The notes: generated from the letters alone by a model not told the origin. 64,000 bases of DNA from Brachynemurus nebulosus (GCA_035578155.1 JAPWDM010000006.1:48849529-48913528), one strand, 5' to 3'; positions 49,485 to 61,310 are shown, numbered from the stretch's first letter. Numbers and translations are program-made.

Positions 49485-50361
49485 TGTATTAGGCCTTCAT
49501 CGACTTTAAGCCTCGATTAATCGATCTTCGAAAAACGTACGATCATGAAACTTTGAAAGAATATTTTTTATTCTAAAATTTATCGAATTTTGTTGGTTGC
49601 AACTAGTTTTTATCATTCCTTTCGAAATGGCTCATCTCCTCAAGAATTTGATCATCCTCCACTGTGTTTGAGTGAGCAAGCAAACGACCGTATTGTATTG
49701 TTTAAACGTGAAATATTTGAGTCGAAATTGCCAGCCTCGCAGTGAGTTCCTGTACAGCATAACGCTCCTTTCACATTATACGGTTTTGCCGTACGGCAAA
49801 AAACCGTACGGTCACATTTTTTTAGTGGAGTGAAGAAGAGCATTGGACCTTTCACATTACACGATCACGGCAAATTGCCGTCGCCGTGCCGTGTAGCAGC
49901 CGTCTCTTACCACTGCACTTGACGGTTGCCGTACAGTGTTTTTAATTGAGTAGTATATGTAATTAAATTGATGCTTTCACATTTGACGGTTTTTTAATGT
50001 ACGGCAGTAACATTATTTTGTTGAATTTTACGTTAATTATTAATTTTATTTGTGAAATGGATGAAATTAGTGTTTAATGTGGTAATAAGCATTTTAATAG
50101 ATTTTATGTAATTTCCAAATTGTGTGTTTTACGTTAAGTTCGCCAAGAAATTAATCAAAGGAGCTTGCAAACGTCCGAAAATAGTTAGAAAATTTATTTT
50201 CGTCATTTTTCAGGTCTTCAAAGAGTGTGGTAATAAATAATCCTACTTTATATTTCCTCTGATTTATAGAATTAGCTTTAATCACAGTTGTTACTTGTAT
50301 GATGTTGTAAATCAAATGAAAATATTCAGTTTAACACGGCAAAAAACCATGCAATTAGCCT

Positions 50362-50713
50362 AAGAGCTATTGAACGATTTTCACAAAGTATTTTGTACCG
50401 GTTAAGATTTTTTACACAAACAGTATATAGGCCCACGAATCAGGAATAGACAATCTGGCAAGTCCAAAGCGGGGCACAAGACTATTCAAAAAATTTTTGA
50501 AAATGCAAAAAAAAGGGCTCAGCTCAAAGTGTTTTGCACCGGTTGAAATTTTAACAGGATATTCCAGACACTCACTGAAGCCAGAAAAAAAATTGACAAG
50601 CGGTTTTGTGGGGATCTACCCCTTGCCAGGCGGGCCCAAACATGTCATATTTTATGCCCAACTCAAAGTGTTTTGTACGGGTTGAAATTTTAATAGGATA
50701 CTCCAGACACTAT
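50362..50713 (+). repeat. Left inverted arm of the 5.4-kb element
   Basis: Shares GAGCTATTGAACGATTTTCA, CACGAATCAGGAAT and CCAGACACTCACTGAAGCC with the reverse complement of 54747-55092. It holds about one and a half copies of the ~137-bp unit, against about three on the other arm. Frames at 50497-50685 and 50606-50803 are shadows of the repeat. Confidence 0.85.
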
Positions 50714-51437
50714 ATAATGAAAGCAACAATTAAATTTAAAAAGAATAATCTTATTACACGTCTTCACTCACAAAGAACTTCGAAACATTGGGATAAATAT
50801 TAGGAAGGCAATGCTTGCGGATCTATGGAGTTCAGGCGCCCCGAAAATTGAGTAATATGGAAACAATTATTAACCAATATTTTGAAAAATGCCGTTGTTA
50901 AGTCGGATCGTCTTGAACCTAAATCACCCAAATTCATTTTTTGGGTGAATTGAGTTAAATATGGATTATTTTAGGTGAGAGGCTAAACACATTTTAAAAG
51001 ATTTTTTATATCAAAAGCAGCCGTGTTCTACTGACAATAAAGTTAGAAATATTGTTTCCATAACGAAGCTCACCAAATCTGTTGCCCATTTCGTCATTAT
51101 TTATTTCAAAATCCGATAAAATTTTTTCCAGCCAATCAGAACTTGTGTTAATGCCACGTGACTTTCAGTTTCACAGTAAAGAGTTCTTTCTTAAGTACGT
51201 TTTCTTTTCTAGTCACTTACTATTATTAACTAAATAAATTGATTTATATATTATTATTATTAGTAACATTAAACGGTGAATTTTGCTAACAATAAGAAGA
51301 CTAAAAGTATAATATAAAAACAATAACTTATCGCCATTGTACCTTGAAATTTTCAATTTGTGTGAAATTGAAATTTTCAGTTTTTCACTATATATGTATT
51401 CGTAATAATTACATTATTTTTGATTAAATATTTAATT

Positions 51438-51567
51438 TTTTAGCGAATTTCCAAAAGTGAAACTGGAAATACGCTATTACAGCAGGTGTCATGACGGGAC
51501 CTAAGCCCGGGATCATAACAGAAATGTGTTTTGAGGTCCCTAGAATACGAAAATGATATTCACTAAA

Positions 51568-51648
<81 letters not shown>

Positions 51649-51850
51649 GCCATGATAACTCTCGAACGAAACGTCTAATGCTTATGAAATTTTGTGTGCG
51701 GACTGGATTCTGAATTGGCTCGGCTAAGTTCGTTAGCCAGACACGTCGGATGCCCAGAAGTAGGTTTTCTGGCCATTTTTTATCATTCGATCCTATCATA
51801 AGACAGTTCGACTTTTACATCGTTGAAAAGGAAAAAAAAATTATGAAGAA
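51438..51850 (+). mobile_element. Copy of the (TA)n-containing Helitron-like family
   Basis: Begins GCGAATTTCC then CGCTATTACAGCAGGTGTCA, continues through GATATTCACTAAAATT, a (TA)n array, GATAACTCTCGAACGAAACG and GCCAGACACGTCGGATGCC, each shared with the copy at 34230. It leads into the minisatellite region; the closing phrase GCTATGTTATGCAGATGCTG appears only at 53880, so the full copy may span 51438 to about 53910. Confidence 0.6.
51571..51644. repeat. (TA)n microsatellite
   Basis: About 74 bp of pure TA between CACTAAAATT and GTCGCCATGATAACTC, exactly as in the 34230 copy. Confidence 0.95.
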
Positions 51851-52289
51851 TATATTCTTATAATTTTCTTTCTATTTTAAGTATTTTTTGAGAAAATGTA
51901 AATTTTCACCATTATATTAGTTTTCTTTCTTTGTTAGTCTAATAAGTAATTTATATTTATATCTCAGTTCTTTATGAAGTATAAAAATATTTCACTTTTT
52001 TATTAAAGAATTTTGTGAGAACAAGTGAAGTCTATTCACATACATGTGTTATAACATACATACATGTATAGAGTTTCGTTTCTCATTTATTGCATTATAA
52101 TTACTATGGTTCTATCTCAAGTTGAAAAATGAAAATTAACCAGATTTTCTAAGCTAATGTAATGAAGAATTTTTTTTTTTATTGAATTTTTAAGTAAACA
52201 AGAAATTGAAGATTATGTTATGATATAATATTATTAAATATGAAACAAAACAAAATATATACAATGTACATATGTATGCACGGAAAAAT

Positions 52290-53402
52290 ATTTTGAATCG
52301 ACTTTGAAAATTTTTTCACTAATAATTAATAATGTTAAAAAATTAAACCATTTTAAATGGATTTAAGGTATTTTATGTGAGGTCAAGGTTTTCGGGACCT
52401 AAAAAGGCCAGAAATTAATTAACCAATCGATTTTAAAAATTTTTTCACAGTTAATAAGTTAAAGTATTTGAATTAATTAATTAAATGATGTCCGCCAGAA
52501 GCTTACGGACTGCCATAAGTTATATGAGATCCTTAGAACCCTTTTCTTACTGTTAGAGTACTAGACTTGTATGAGTTTCGCCAGGATTTACTGATCCCAT
52601 AATTGTAAAAAATAAACTAAACTACCAATTTTAAAAATTTCTTCACTCTTACAGAGCTAAACTATTTTAGATAGATTTAGAATACATTATGTAAGGTCCG
52701 CCAGGGTCCACAGGACCTAAAAGTGTCAAAAATAAACTAACTGACCGATTTTGAAAATTTTTTCACTGTTACAGAGCTAAACTATTTTAGATAAATATCG
52801 ATTACGTTATGTAAGGTCCGCCTGGGTCCATAGGACCCAAAAGTGTCAAAAATAAACTGGCTGATCGATTTTGAAAATTTTTTCTCTGTTACAAAAGTGT
52901 CAAAAATAAACTAACCGACCGATTTTCAAAATTTTTTCACTGTTGGGGAACTAAGCTATTTTAGATAGACATACATTACGTTATTTAGGGTCCGCCAGGG
53001 TCCATGGGACCCAAAAGTGGTAAAAATAAGCTAACCGACCGATTTTGAAAATTTTTTCACTGTTACAGAGCTAAACTATTTTAGATAAATATAGATTACG
53101 TTATGTAAGGTCTGCCAGGGTCCATCGGATCCAAAAGTGTCAAAAATAAACTAACCGACCGTTTTTGAAAATTTTTTCACTGTTGGGGAGCTAAGCTATT
53201 TTAGATACATATAGATTACGTTATGTAAGGTCTGACAGTGTCAGTAGGACCTAAAAGTGTCAAAAATAAAATAACTGACCGATTTTGAAACTTTTTTACT
53301 ATTACCGAGGTAAACTATTTTAGATAGGTACAGGTTGTGTTATCTGAGATCCACAACTGTCCTGCGGATGCAAATGCGGCGTAGAATGCTACACAACGGG
53401 TT

Positions 53403-53486
<84 letters not shown>

Positions 53487-53505
53487 ATATATATATATAT
53501 ATATT

Positions 53506-53570
<65 letters not shown>

Positions 53571-53872
53571 CATAAAGTCCGCCTAGAATATACGGTCGAG
53601 CTGATTTTTTAATGAGGTCCACCGGGATCTTGCAGATCCAAAAACGCCAGTAATAAGCTATCGAACCGATGCTAAAAAATTTCTCACTGCTAGAGAACTA
53701 AATTATTTTAGATGGATACAACTATGCTGCACAAAATTCGTTCGGGTTCTTGGGTCCCCAAAGATACCAAAACTAATTACCCAGCCGATTTTAAAAATTC
53801 TTTTACTCTTAGAAAGCTAAACTATTTTAAATAGGTACAGGTCTTAGATGAGATCCGCCAGTGCCCAAGATT
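52290..53872 (+). repeat. 120-bp minisatellite, interrupted by (TA)n
   Basis: Units carry GTAAGGTCCGCCAGGGTCCA, CCTAAAAGTGTCAAAAATAA, CTAACTGACCGATTTTGAAA and CTAAACTATTTTAGATA. Successive GTAAGG-type starts at 52691, 52811, 52985, 53105 and 53225 give 120-bp steps, with one irregular step of 174. Units become more diverged toward both edges. The (TA)n tract at 53407-53567 replaces part of one unit, and diverged units resume after it. No coding. Confidence 0.85.
53407..53567. repeat. (TA)n array inside the minisatellite
   Basis: About 160 bp of TA with two TTTGTA interruptions near 53483 and 53505. Tyr-Ile frames on both strands are artefacts. Confidence 0.95.
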
Positions 53873-53879
53873 TGGAAAT

Positions 53880-54500
53880 TCGCTATGTTATGCAGATGCT
53901 GCGACAGGGGTATTTTTAAATACACATGCTCAAATAACTTTATGTTTTTAAGTAAATTAATAAATCTATTAATAATAATGTATCGATATGATGTCCTCCT
54001 ATGTATTTTTTCAAAACCATTTTTAGGATCTAAAATTACGCAATTCGTCTCAATTCGTTACTTATTGCTGCTTATAGTACACCTTCTTGATACACTGATC
54101 ACACTTTTCGACAATTTTCATCATCATAAAACCGTCCAAATCGCCTAAATATTTGATTCGATAATTTTTAGAAGAATATTTAGTTACTACCTATGTGAGT
54201 TAACACTGAGTAGAGTATAAAATTTAACACCTTTGTACCACCTGGCGATGGCTACCTTCCCAGCAAACTTCCTGATATTATTGTTCAATAACTTCAATAA
54301 GTGTCTAAATTTTACAATATTCGCTTACAATTTCAAGCCGTATACTTCACTTTTAATTACTGGCTACACATACACTGCGTAAAACTTTTCCATGGCGTTC
54401 ACCATCATGAAAACTTTCAAATCGCCTGGCTGTTTAATAACATAATTATATAGTACCTATATTCTCTCTATATTTCTCGATATACTCACTATATGAGTTG
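53880..54500. other. End of Helitron-like copy and decayed ~137-bp units
   Basis: GCTATGTTATGCAGATGCTG at 53880 closes the Helitron-like family. From about 54215 faint copies of the following tandem unit can be seen (CACCTGGCGATGGCTACCTT resembling GCCTGGCAAGGGGTAGA). The frame at 53861-54148 has no domain signature. Confidence 0.4.
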
Positions 54501-54509
54501 CAGGCAGTA

Positions 54510-54945
54510 TAAAACTTTGAGTATAGCATAAAATTTGACATTTCTGCCAGCCTGGCAAGGAGTAGATCCCCACCAAACCGTCTGCCAATTTTTTTCTGGC
54601 TTCAGTGAGTGTCTGGAGTATCCTGTTAAAATTTCAAACGGTACAAAACACTTTGAGTTGGGTATAAAATTTGACATGTTTGAGCCCGCCTGGCAAGGGG
54701 TAGATTCCCACCAAACCGCCTGTCAATTTTTTTTCTGGCTTCAGTGAGTGTCTGGAGTATCCTGTTAAAATTTCAACCGGTATAAAGCACTTTGAGTTGG
54801 GCATAAAATATGACATGTTTGGGCCCGCCTAGCAAAGGGTAGATCCCCACAAAACCGCCTGTAAATTTTTTTCTGGCTTCAGTGAGTGTCTGGAATATCC
54901 TGTTAAAATTTCAACCGGTAAAAACACTTTGAGTTGAGCCTTTTT
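54510..54945 (+). repeat. ~137-bp tandem repeat, about three units
   Basis: Each unit has AAAATTTGACATGTTT, GCCTGGCAAGGGGTAGAT, CCCACCAAACCG and TTCTGGCTTCAGTGAGTGTC, then TCCTGTTAAAATTTCAACCG and CACTTTGAGTTG. The TTTGACA landmark falls at 54540, 54675 and 54815, giving steps of 135 and 140. Frames at 54489-54677, 54535-54747 and 54634-54816 are shadows. Confidence 0.85.
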
Positions 54946-55092
54946 TTACATTTTCAAAATTTTTTTTAATAGTCTTGTGCCCCGCTTTGAACTGCCAGGT
55001 TGTCCATTCCTGATTCGTGGGCCTATATACTGTTTGTGTAAAAAATCCTAACCGGTACAAAATACTTTGTGAAAATCGTTCAATAGCTCTTA
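54747..55092 (-). repeat. Right inverted arm of the 5.4-kb element
   Basis: Reverse complement of the left arm at 50362-50713, overlapping the last tandem units. The arms differ by scattered single bases and small indels only, so they are much younger than most repeats in the window. Confidence 0.85.
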
Positions 55093-55181
55093 GGCTAAAT
55101 ATGAAAGCAACTACATCACGGCAAAAAGTCGTACGGTTCTTTACCGTACGGCGAAAACCGTACAATGTGAAAGGAGCGTAA

Positions 55182-56000
55182 TACCTACATACATGTAACA
55201 AGAACTCCATTCCTACCTACTACTGTGGAATGAAGCGCGGTGAGTGAATTGAGTGAGTGAGTGACTGACTGAACTGTACTGGCTATCAAAAAGATTGGCA
55301 AGTAATGCATTCGTTATATATTTTATTATATAGGTTACATACGTACCTACATATCTCTCGTATTTAATGTACAATAAAATGATATTTATTTTTACGTATT
55401 TAATTATTTATGAATGACAGCTTTATTATCATGGCGAACTGTGGAGATCCATTTGGACGAAGCTAGCAGCAGAGCAGCAGAACAGAACAGAGCGATATCA
55501 TCATTACATATTTGTAAGCGAGAGCTATCTGGCAAGTCACAGTTATTTGAAAATTGTTTGACAGTACCAGTCAAAGTCAATTTAAATGGCATAAATAAAT
55601 TTTGAAATTGCTATCAAACGTCAACGTACCAATGAATTTTTCTAAAGAAATATTGTTGAAATATACATATATGTAAATGGAGAGACGAATGATTTTCAAA
55701 ATCGTAAATTTATTTATTTTTAATTAATATGAGTAGTTATTGGCAAATAAATAATGATTTAAAATTTAATTACCTATATTAGTTTTATTTCTGTTCAAAT
55801 TAGATATTTGCATAATCTTCAGTATACATATATTATTTAATTTTGTACATTTTTGTCTTACTTATTAGTTTCAAATCACTGCAGAGACTGGTTTATCAAG
55901 ACTGTAATAAAGTTTTACCTAAAGTAGGTATTTTGATGCAAATACAATAGGTAAATAAACTGAATTGTAGCAAAAACTAGACAATTTTAAAAAAAAAACT
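55182..56000. other. AT-rich stretch, no gene
   Basis: A short (GAGT)n-like tract lies near 55238-55270. A GC-richer patch at 55430-55560 gives overlapping frames on both strands with no domain. Nothing else seen. Confidence 0.45.
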
Positions 56001-56002
56001 TA

Positions 56003-56665
56003 CCAGGTACACTATAGTGCCAGTAGAAAAGTATTGTTTTGAACTTCCTATAAGAACACCTTTCAAATGATACCCCACACGATATGAAACGTATCATATA
56101 AATATTTTAAAATGTTAGCTTTTCGCTTTTTGGTAAAAATCAGTCAAAATTTGTCGTTATGAACGCCAGAAAAATATACAGTGTATAAACATATTTAAGT
56201 TCAGTCCACAAGTTCGTGTGTATTAATATGTAGCATGCATGGAATTCACTATGACTCATTTACTAAACCAATACAGTTTTGAACCTGTCGAAACTTGTCA
56301 TCGTTTGACTAACATATTATTCAGTTCATCACCAACTTGCGTAAATATCGAACGCATTTTATTTAGGATCCATAGAAGATGAATGAAGATAATCAGTACA
56401 AACGTGCTGTGCTACATTTTTTATTTTCATGTGGTGAATCTGCCAGGTCTGCAGCGATAAAAATTAATAGTGTACATGGTGAACACACTAATAGTGTAAG
56501 GATTGCCCAGAAATGGTTTAAAAAATTTAAAGTTGGAGAAAGCAGCATTGATGGTGAACCCCGTTCAGGACGTCCTGTTAATTTTGATGATGGCATTCTG
56601 CGAAAGATTGTGGTGCCAGAGCCACAATTAACAGTGAATACGCATGTACTTATGGACTGACCTGA
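56003..56665 (+). mobile_element. 5' part of a mariner element
   Basis: After TA (56001-56002) the sequence CCAGGTACACTATAGTGCCA leading to AGAAAAGTATTG has the look of a mariner terminal repeat. The start of a mariner transposase follows at 56379. The copy ends soon after codon 93, with no right TIR found, so it is a 3'-truncated element. Confidence 0.65.
56379..56660 (+). pseudogene. Truncated mariner transposase (N-terminal HTH)
   Basis: Mariner transposases (about 345 residues) cut and paste their element using a paired helix-turn-helix DNA-binding region and a DD34D catalytic core. This 93-residue frame starts MNEDNQYKRAVLHFLFSCGE and contains the family hallmarks AQKWFKKFKVGESSIDGEPR and SGRPVNFDD, the end of the second HTH and the linker. 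All catalytic Asp residues lie beyond the truncation. The frame is intact from Met to a stop (TGA at 56658-56660) where the family normally continues, so the DNA-binding half is preserved without nuclease. Confidence 0.8.
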
Positions 56666-56677
56666 TATCCAGATAGG

Positions 56678-56814
56678 AATAGTATATTGTGCAATAAGTG
56701 CGGGAAATTGTCGATTGCTCACGAAAGCGAAGTTGAGCGCACGAACGTAGTGAGTGCGTTCAACTTCGCTTTCGTGGGGCAATCGACAATCCCACACGAG
56801 TTGCACATACTATT
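56678..56814. repeat. Fold-back hairpin repeat
   Basis: Arms of about 55 bp are inverted: AATAGTATATTGTGCAATAA...GATTGCTCACGAAAGCGAAG on the left, mirrored on the right. The loop contains GCGCACGAACGTAGTGAGTG. It directly follows the truncated mariner and may have caused its truncation. Confidence 0.75.
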
Positions 56815-57165
56815 TTTATTACGAATTTCACATACTTTTTTCTATTATTATTACTATTTTTGACATTTTTATTACTTTTTAAAACAATATTTTTGAGTGT
56901 TCGTCTTTTTTTTCTGAATTAAATATTGTTTAAATTATTTTGTTGGTGGTTTCTATAGAAATAATTATGAAATATTTATTAAATGAAAAATTAAGAGGCG
57001 GCTTTGCGTGTTTTGATTAAATTTTGCGTGTTTTATTGTCATTTTGCGTGTGGAAAGTTACTTTCCGGACGCAAAAAGGTATGTGGGAATAGTACAGTGG
57101 GCAAACAGCTATTTTGCGTACAGAAATATGTGCGTCAAGTTAGTACTTCTCCCGCATGAGTAATA
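56815..57165. repeat. TTTGCGTGT-repeat tract, probable remainder of the hairpin's element
   Basis: TTTGCGTGTTTTGATTAAAT, TTTGCGTGTTTTATTG, TTTGCGTGTGGAAAG and TTTTGCGTACAG recur at 57003-57125. TGTGGGAATAGTACAGTGGGC and CTCCCGCATGAGTAAT near 57090-57165 resemble inverted versions of the hairpin's outer arms. Likely one non-autonomous element together with 56678-56814. Confidence 0.4.
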
Positions 57166-57719
57166 AAAAAATATTAAATAAATTTTTAAAGTATTAGTAT
57201 ATTACATTAATTGTTTTGTTTTCAATAAAATATACATACTATAGTCATATTAGACAATAACTAATAGGAAATGATACTTAAAATATACATAATTTAGGAT
57301 TGTAGTATTATCTACTTTAGGTACCTAAATAAAGTCAGATTTCATTTTTTCCATAATTTGGTATTCGGCTAGACTGATCGGATAGACTAGTTACCGATTA
57401 TTCGTTGCAAGCCTATTATAAAGACAATAAGACTTGTGGGAGTGCTGGTGAGACAATGATTTGGTACTGTCGAGAGAAAGCCGATTAACTAAATTAGTCG
57501 ACGATGATAACTTAAAATACAAATAATCAAATAGCACGAATTTTCGTAAGAAAAAGCTGAATTTTCAAGAAAATACTAGAGAATACCATTAAAAACTATC
57601 TATTTTAGACACCATTTACGCATTTTTTTAAGCTTTATATGTAACTTTCGAAACCGTCACTTACGATCCATTTCGTACCCAAAAACTTGTTTCATACCCC
57701 TTTTTAACGAATTTTCATT
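57166..57719. other. AT-rich stretch, no gene
   Basis: Nothing recognised. Confidence 0.5.
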
Positions 57720-58020
57720 ATGGAAATTTGGCCATTACAGCGACTGTCATGATGAAATTTGTTTTGGAATATAAGTGAATCTCACAGATTCCAAAACAAA
57801 TTTCTGTCGACTGTCCCGGACACAAAGTATATTTTATGTGTGTGATAACTCTCGATAAAACGTCTAATTTTCAACGTCGAAAATTATTATTCGATAAACG
57901 TCGAAATCTGGATCCATATCCCTTACAAATCGGATATTTTGAGCTTTCCCGAAAAAAAACCTATTTTAAAATTATTACCTTTTTAGGTTCACATTCAGTT
58001 AATCGACGAAAATGTTAACT
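57720..58020 (+). mobile_element. Copy of the Helitron-like family lacking (TA)n
   Basis: GGCCATTACAGCGACTGTCATG matches the family start; GATAACTCTCGATAAAACGTCTAAT matches the block that follows the (TA)n array elsewhere. Only TATATTTTATGTGTG stands where the array is expected. A small hairpin (GAAATTTGTTTTGGAAT and inverse) lies at 57758-57810. Confidence 0.5.
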
Positions 58021-58128
58021 ATGTCTTACAACTATTTTTTCGGCCAGTCAGTCACAGCTTCAATTATGTTAAACTTGAAGAAAGTGATTGCAGAACCTAT
58101 AGTTCGCAGAAAATATTAAGATAGTACC

Positions 58129-58584
58129 CAGGGCCGGCCTGAGGGGTGTGCGAAGTATGCAGCCGCACATTCGAGTCTTTTGACGGGGCATAAAATTGGC
58201 CAATTTTGGTAAAAAAAAAAAATTTGCAAATTTTTAGAAATTGATTTAAATGTTGGGCATAAATATTTAAACTACTAGGAACTTTGCTTCAAAACTATTA
58301 CAGCTGAATTTCAAGGTAAAACCGATTATCTATCCCAATGAGTTCTGAAATACAGTAGTCTGATGCGCTTGACCAAGGTCCAAGGTCAGTAGAGCAGTCG
58401 TCTGCCCGTGTGGCGGGACGCGGGAACAAGACGTTAGGGTTAGGGACAGACTTTTGCACGACTGTGACACGCGTATCTCGCCTCGCGCAGGTGCCGAGCG
58501 GTTACGGAGGGGCATAAAATGCCCCGGTAGGGGCATAAAATGTGAATTTTTCGCACTTGCAATTTTTGTCTTAGGCCGGCCCTG
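58129..58584. mobile_element. hAT-type MITE (8-bp duplication)
   Basis: Ends CAGGGCCGGCCTGAGG and CAGGGCCGGCCTAAGA (right, reverse complement) are flanked by the exact 8-bp repeat ATAGTACC (58121-58128, 58585-58592). Both features are hallmarks of hAT elements. GGGGCATAAAAT occurs three times inside. The interior is unusually GC-rich for this window. No transposase. Confidence 0.9.
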
Positions 58585-58592
58585 ATAGTACC

Positions 58593-59445
58593 TACCATGT
58601 AAATTAGAAATTTCAAGGATTTTTAGTGCTGGAAATGATCCAATATACTTGAAGACAATTTTCCATTTTTGTTATCAAATTCCTATTAAAAACTCGTTTA
58701 GAAATGTGATTTGTATGAAATTCTTTTTATAATTAACATTTTGCCTTTTTTATGCCAAAAATGAAAGAATAATTGTATAAAAATAACAATGACCACACTG
58801 CCAGTACCTACTACTAAATTATTATAACTTATATAGTAGCAATAGATAATACTAAAATATTGTCCGCATTATATATACTGTTAATTATACCTAAAAGTTT
58901 TAACAGAATTAAAAACAATAAATATTATTTGCATAAATTTCGCTTCAGGTTATGATTCCAAATATAATTTCAACCTATCATTAATAATAAATATTATCGT
59001 AAAAAATAGGAATTATCATTAAATTAATTCTTTTGTAAATTAGGTATTTCTATAAAAACTGAGCGCACAGGTGTATGAAAAAATTCTAACAGTAAACATT
59101 GCTAGACTTATGTAGTTTACAGTAAGATACAAAAGAAAGCGTGTTGCAAATCATCTGTTTTACATTTTATTTATTTAAATGCTACAGGCTATTAAAAATT
59201 GTTTTTAAACTGGTAGAATAACAGTCAGATTAATAAATTTGAAATTATTGAAAGACAAAATTTATTAAGTAGATATAAATTCAAAATGTTTTTAGCGAAA
59301 ATTTCCATTGTTGTAATAATTACAGTTGGCATTTTCAAATGAATTTTTGGAAATAAAGATTACTTATGGATGGGGAATCGGATCGGCAATTTTGTGTTGA
59401 TCAATAATGTCGCCTCTAAACCAGTTTAATAAGTAAAATTGTTTC
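58593..59445. other. AT-rich stretch, no gene
   Basis: No gene or bounded repeat recognised. Confidence 0.5.
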
Positions 59446-59449
59446 TTAA

Positions 59450-60293
59450 GGAGGGAGTTCAAATGAAAAAGCAACTTTTTTATTTATGATTATTTTGCTT
59501 GCTGAAAATTTTTTTCAAATTAGGGAGGGTTTCGAATAGAAAATTTTGTTTTTGAAACATTCATTACTCTTCCCTGTGGGGGGCCTTTTTCAGTTTTTAA
59601 GCGTTTACAAGCTACGCCATATCTCAAAAAGTAATGAATATTTTTTAAATACTTTTTCATTATTTTATTCCTAAAGGACCTGTCCATAAAGCTGAGTATG
59701 GGTTTCAGGTAATTTTAAAAATTAACCATAAAATTGTAAGCCCAAACTTCTAAAGATTATAAAACCCACTTTTTTATTAAAAAAAATGTTTAAAAATAGT
59801 TACAATTGTTCAAATGGAAAAAGCATACTCCCTACTTTATGCGCAATATATTTATGAACAAAATAAAAAAAATTAAGTCTCTATCTTTTCTAGTACTTCA
59901 GATATGATTTTCCTTGTCGGAAAAAACACAACTTTCGGGAAACGATAAAAACAAAAATAATAATAAAAGAAGCGGTTTACTCATTGTTTATTAAAACTCT
60001 CCAGCCCCATACATTGTCCCCTCTTGTTCCTTTTTCTTTTCTTTATCCCGAAGATTCTTCAAGTAGTTATATTACTGATCAAATCGCGAGGGGGAGCGAG
60101 CGTTCTCTGCAAAGGAGCAGCAACTTGGCTGTGCAGCGGCTCACAAATAAATATATTTCTACTTAAAAAAAATTTTTTTTGGTCATGTTTTATATATCAC
60201 TGTGTCTGTAAAGAAGCACAGAAAAAAATAAAAACAAAAAACGAGATTCGAAAAAAATTAGTTTATTAGCCGTTTCTGGCGTGAACTCCTCCC
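59450..60293. mobile_element. TTAA-flanked TIR element
   Basis: Short inverted ends GGAGGGAGTTCA and GGGAGGAGTTCA (right, reverse complement) are bordered by TTAA on both sides (59446-59449, 60294-60297). The combination fits a piggyBac-like non-autonomous element, though the TIRs are brief. The small overlapping frames near 59984-60269 lack domains. Confidence 0.6.
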
Positions 60294-60297
60294 TTAA

Positions 60298-61216
60298 AAG
60301 AGAATTCTGTTTAAAGTAAGAAATACTGATCGTAGTTGATTTTAAGAAAAACTTTTTATCATTATTATTTCGAGGATCCAAACGTTTCTGGTACAAAATT
60401 GTTTAAATGAGTTCCGATCTAACAAAGGAAGGCTCCATATTGTTTTCTCACCTTTCTTAATAATTTGAGTTTCATTTTATAGTGCCAATAGAGTGTGTTT
60501 TATCGTATTAATATTAGCTGCCTATATATACATAGCCTTTTAAAAAATATTCTGTAACGAATTGTGATTAGTATGTACGTGTAAAGTTAAAATCATAATA
60601 TTAAATTACAAAAGTGAATAGAGAAGGAGAAAATTTTCTTCTATAGAAAGTCATACGTATATCGGTTTGATTCACTCCACCAGTTTCTACCGTAGAAACA
60701 CATTCGTAATGTTTTTTCATTAACAGATCATTTTTATTACTAGCAATATGCAACAAGTTCTATAAAATCGAACAAGCATCCCATTTACATGTTTCCTCCT
60801 ACAATTTGGTTTCAACCTTACATTAATACTAAAACTTTCTCGCAATTAACAGTGTTAATTGTCGCAAAACAGTTCGAATTAATATCCATATTAATTCGAA
60901 AAAAATTAATAATAACATAATTTAAAATTTAAGATTAGTTTATAGTTTAACAAATTTTTATATTTTCGATTTACAAAACCTAGATTTTTGTCGATCCAAA
61001 AACATTCAATTATTCATATAAAATTGTCAGTTCTGGAACTAAATTTGAATCTGGAAATAAAGTTTTAAGATAAAATCAACAAAAATTAAAGTGGATCAAA
61101 GCTAATTTCCGGGCTATTAATTCTGCATAAAAAGAATGAAGAAGCTACCTCAAATTATGGTCAAGTCAATTTGGATTGAAAATTCTGAAGAGATGGTACT
61201 CAATAGCATTTAGATA
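60298..61216. other. AT-rich stretch, no gene
   Basis: No gene or bounded repeat recognised. Confidence 0.5.
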
Positions 61217-61310
61217 AGGTAATGAATTTTTAGAAAGAAATCATCAATTTTTATGAAATATTTTTTAATAAAAAATATTTATTTTTTCGCTACGTTTACC
61301 CTTTTTTTAT

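Larger units (their letters stand above)
49763..55178. mobile_element. 5.4-kb TAA-flanked element with long inverted arms
   Basis: The two outermost ends are inverted: CGCTCCTTTCACATT then TACGGTTTT and GCCGTACGG on the left, and the mirror image on the right. TAA flanks both sides (49760-49762, 55179-55181), matching the PIF/Harbinger duplication. Inside, 50362-50713 and 54747-55092 are inverted copies that look more than 90% identical. Between them lie a Helitron-like copy (51438), a 120-bp minisatellite and two (TA)n arrays. CTTTCACATT..ACG is repeated near 49852 and 49975. There is no transposase. The size and arms suggest a composite built from a smaller MITE that accepted insertions. 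Confidence 0.75.

Noticed and set aside
54489..55210. Several overlapping frames as small proteins
   Set aside because: They repeat with the 137-bp unit and appear on both strands of the inverted arms.
58430..58450. Telomere-like TTAGGGTTAGGG
   Set aside because: Only two units inside a hAT MITE, and insect telomeres usually use TTAGG; taken as chance.
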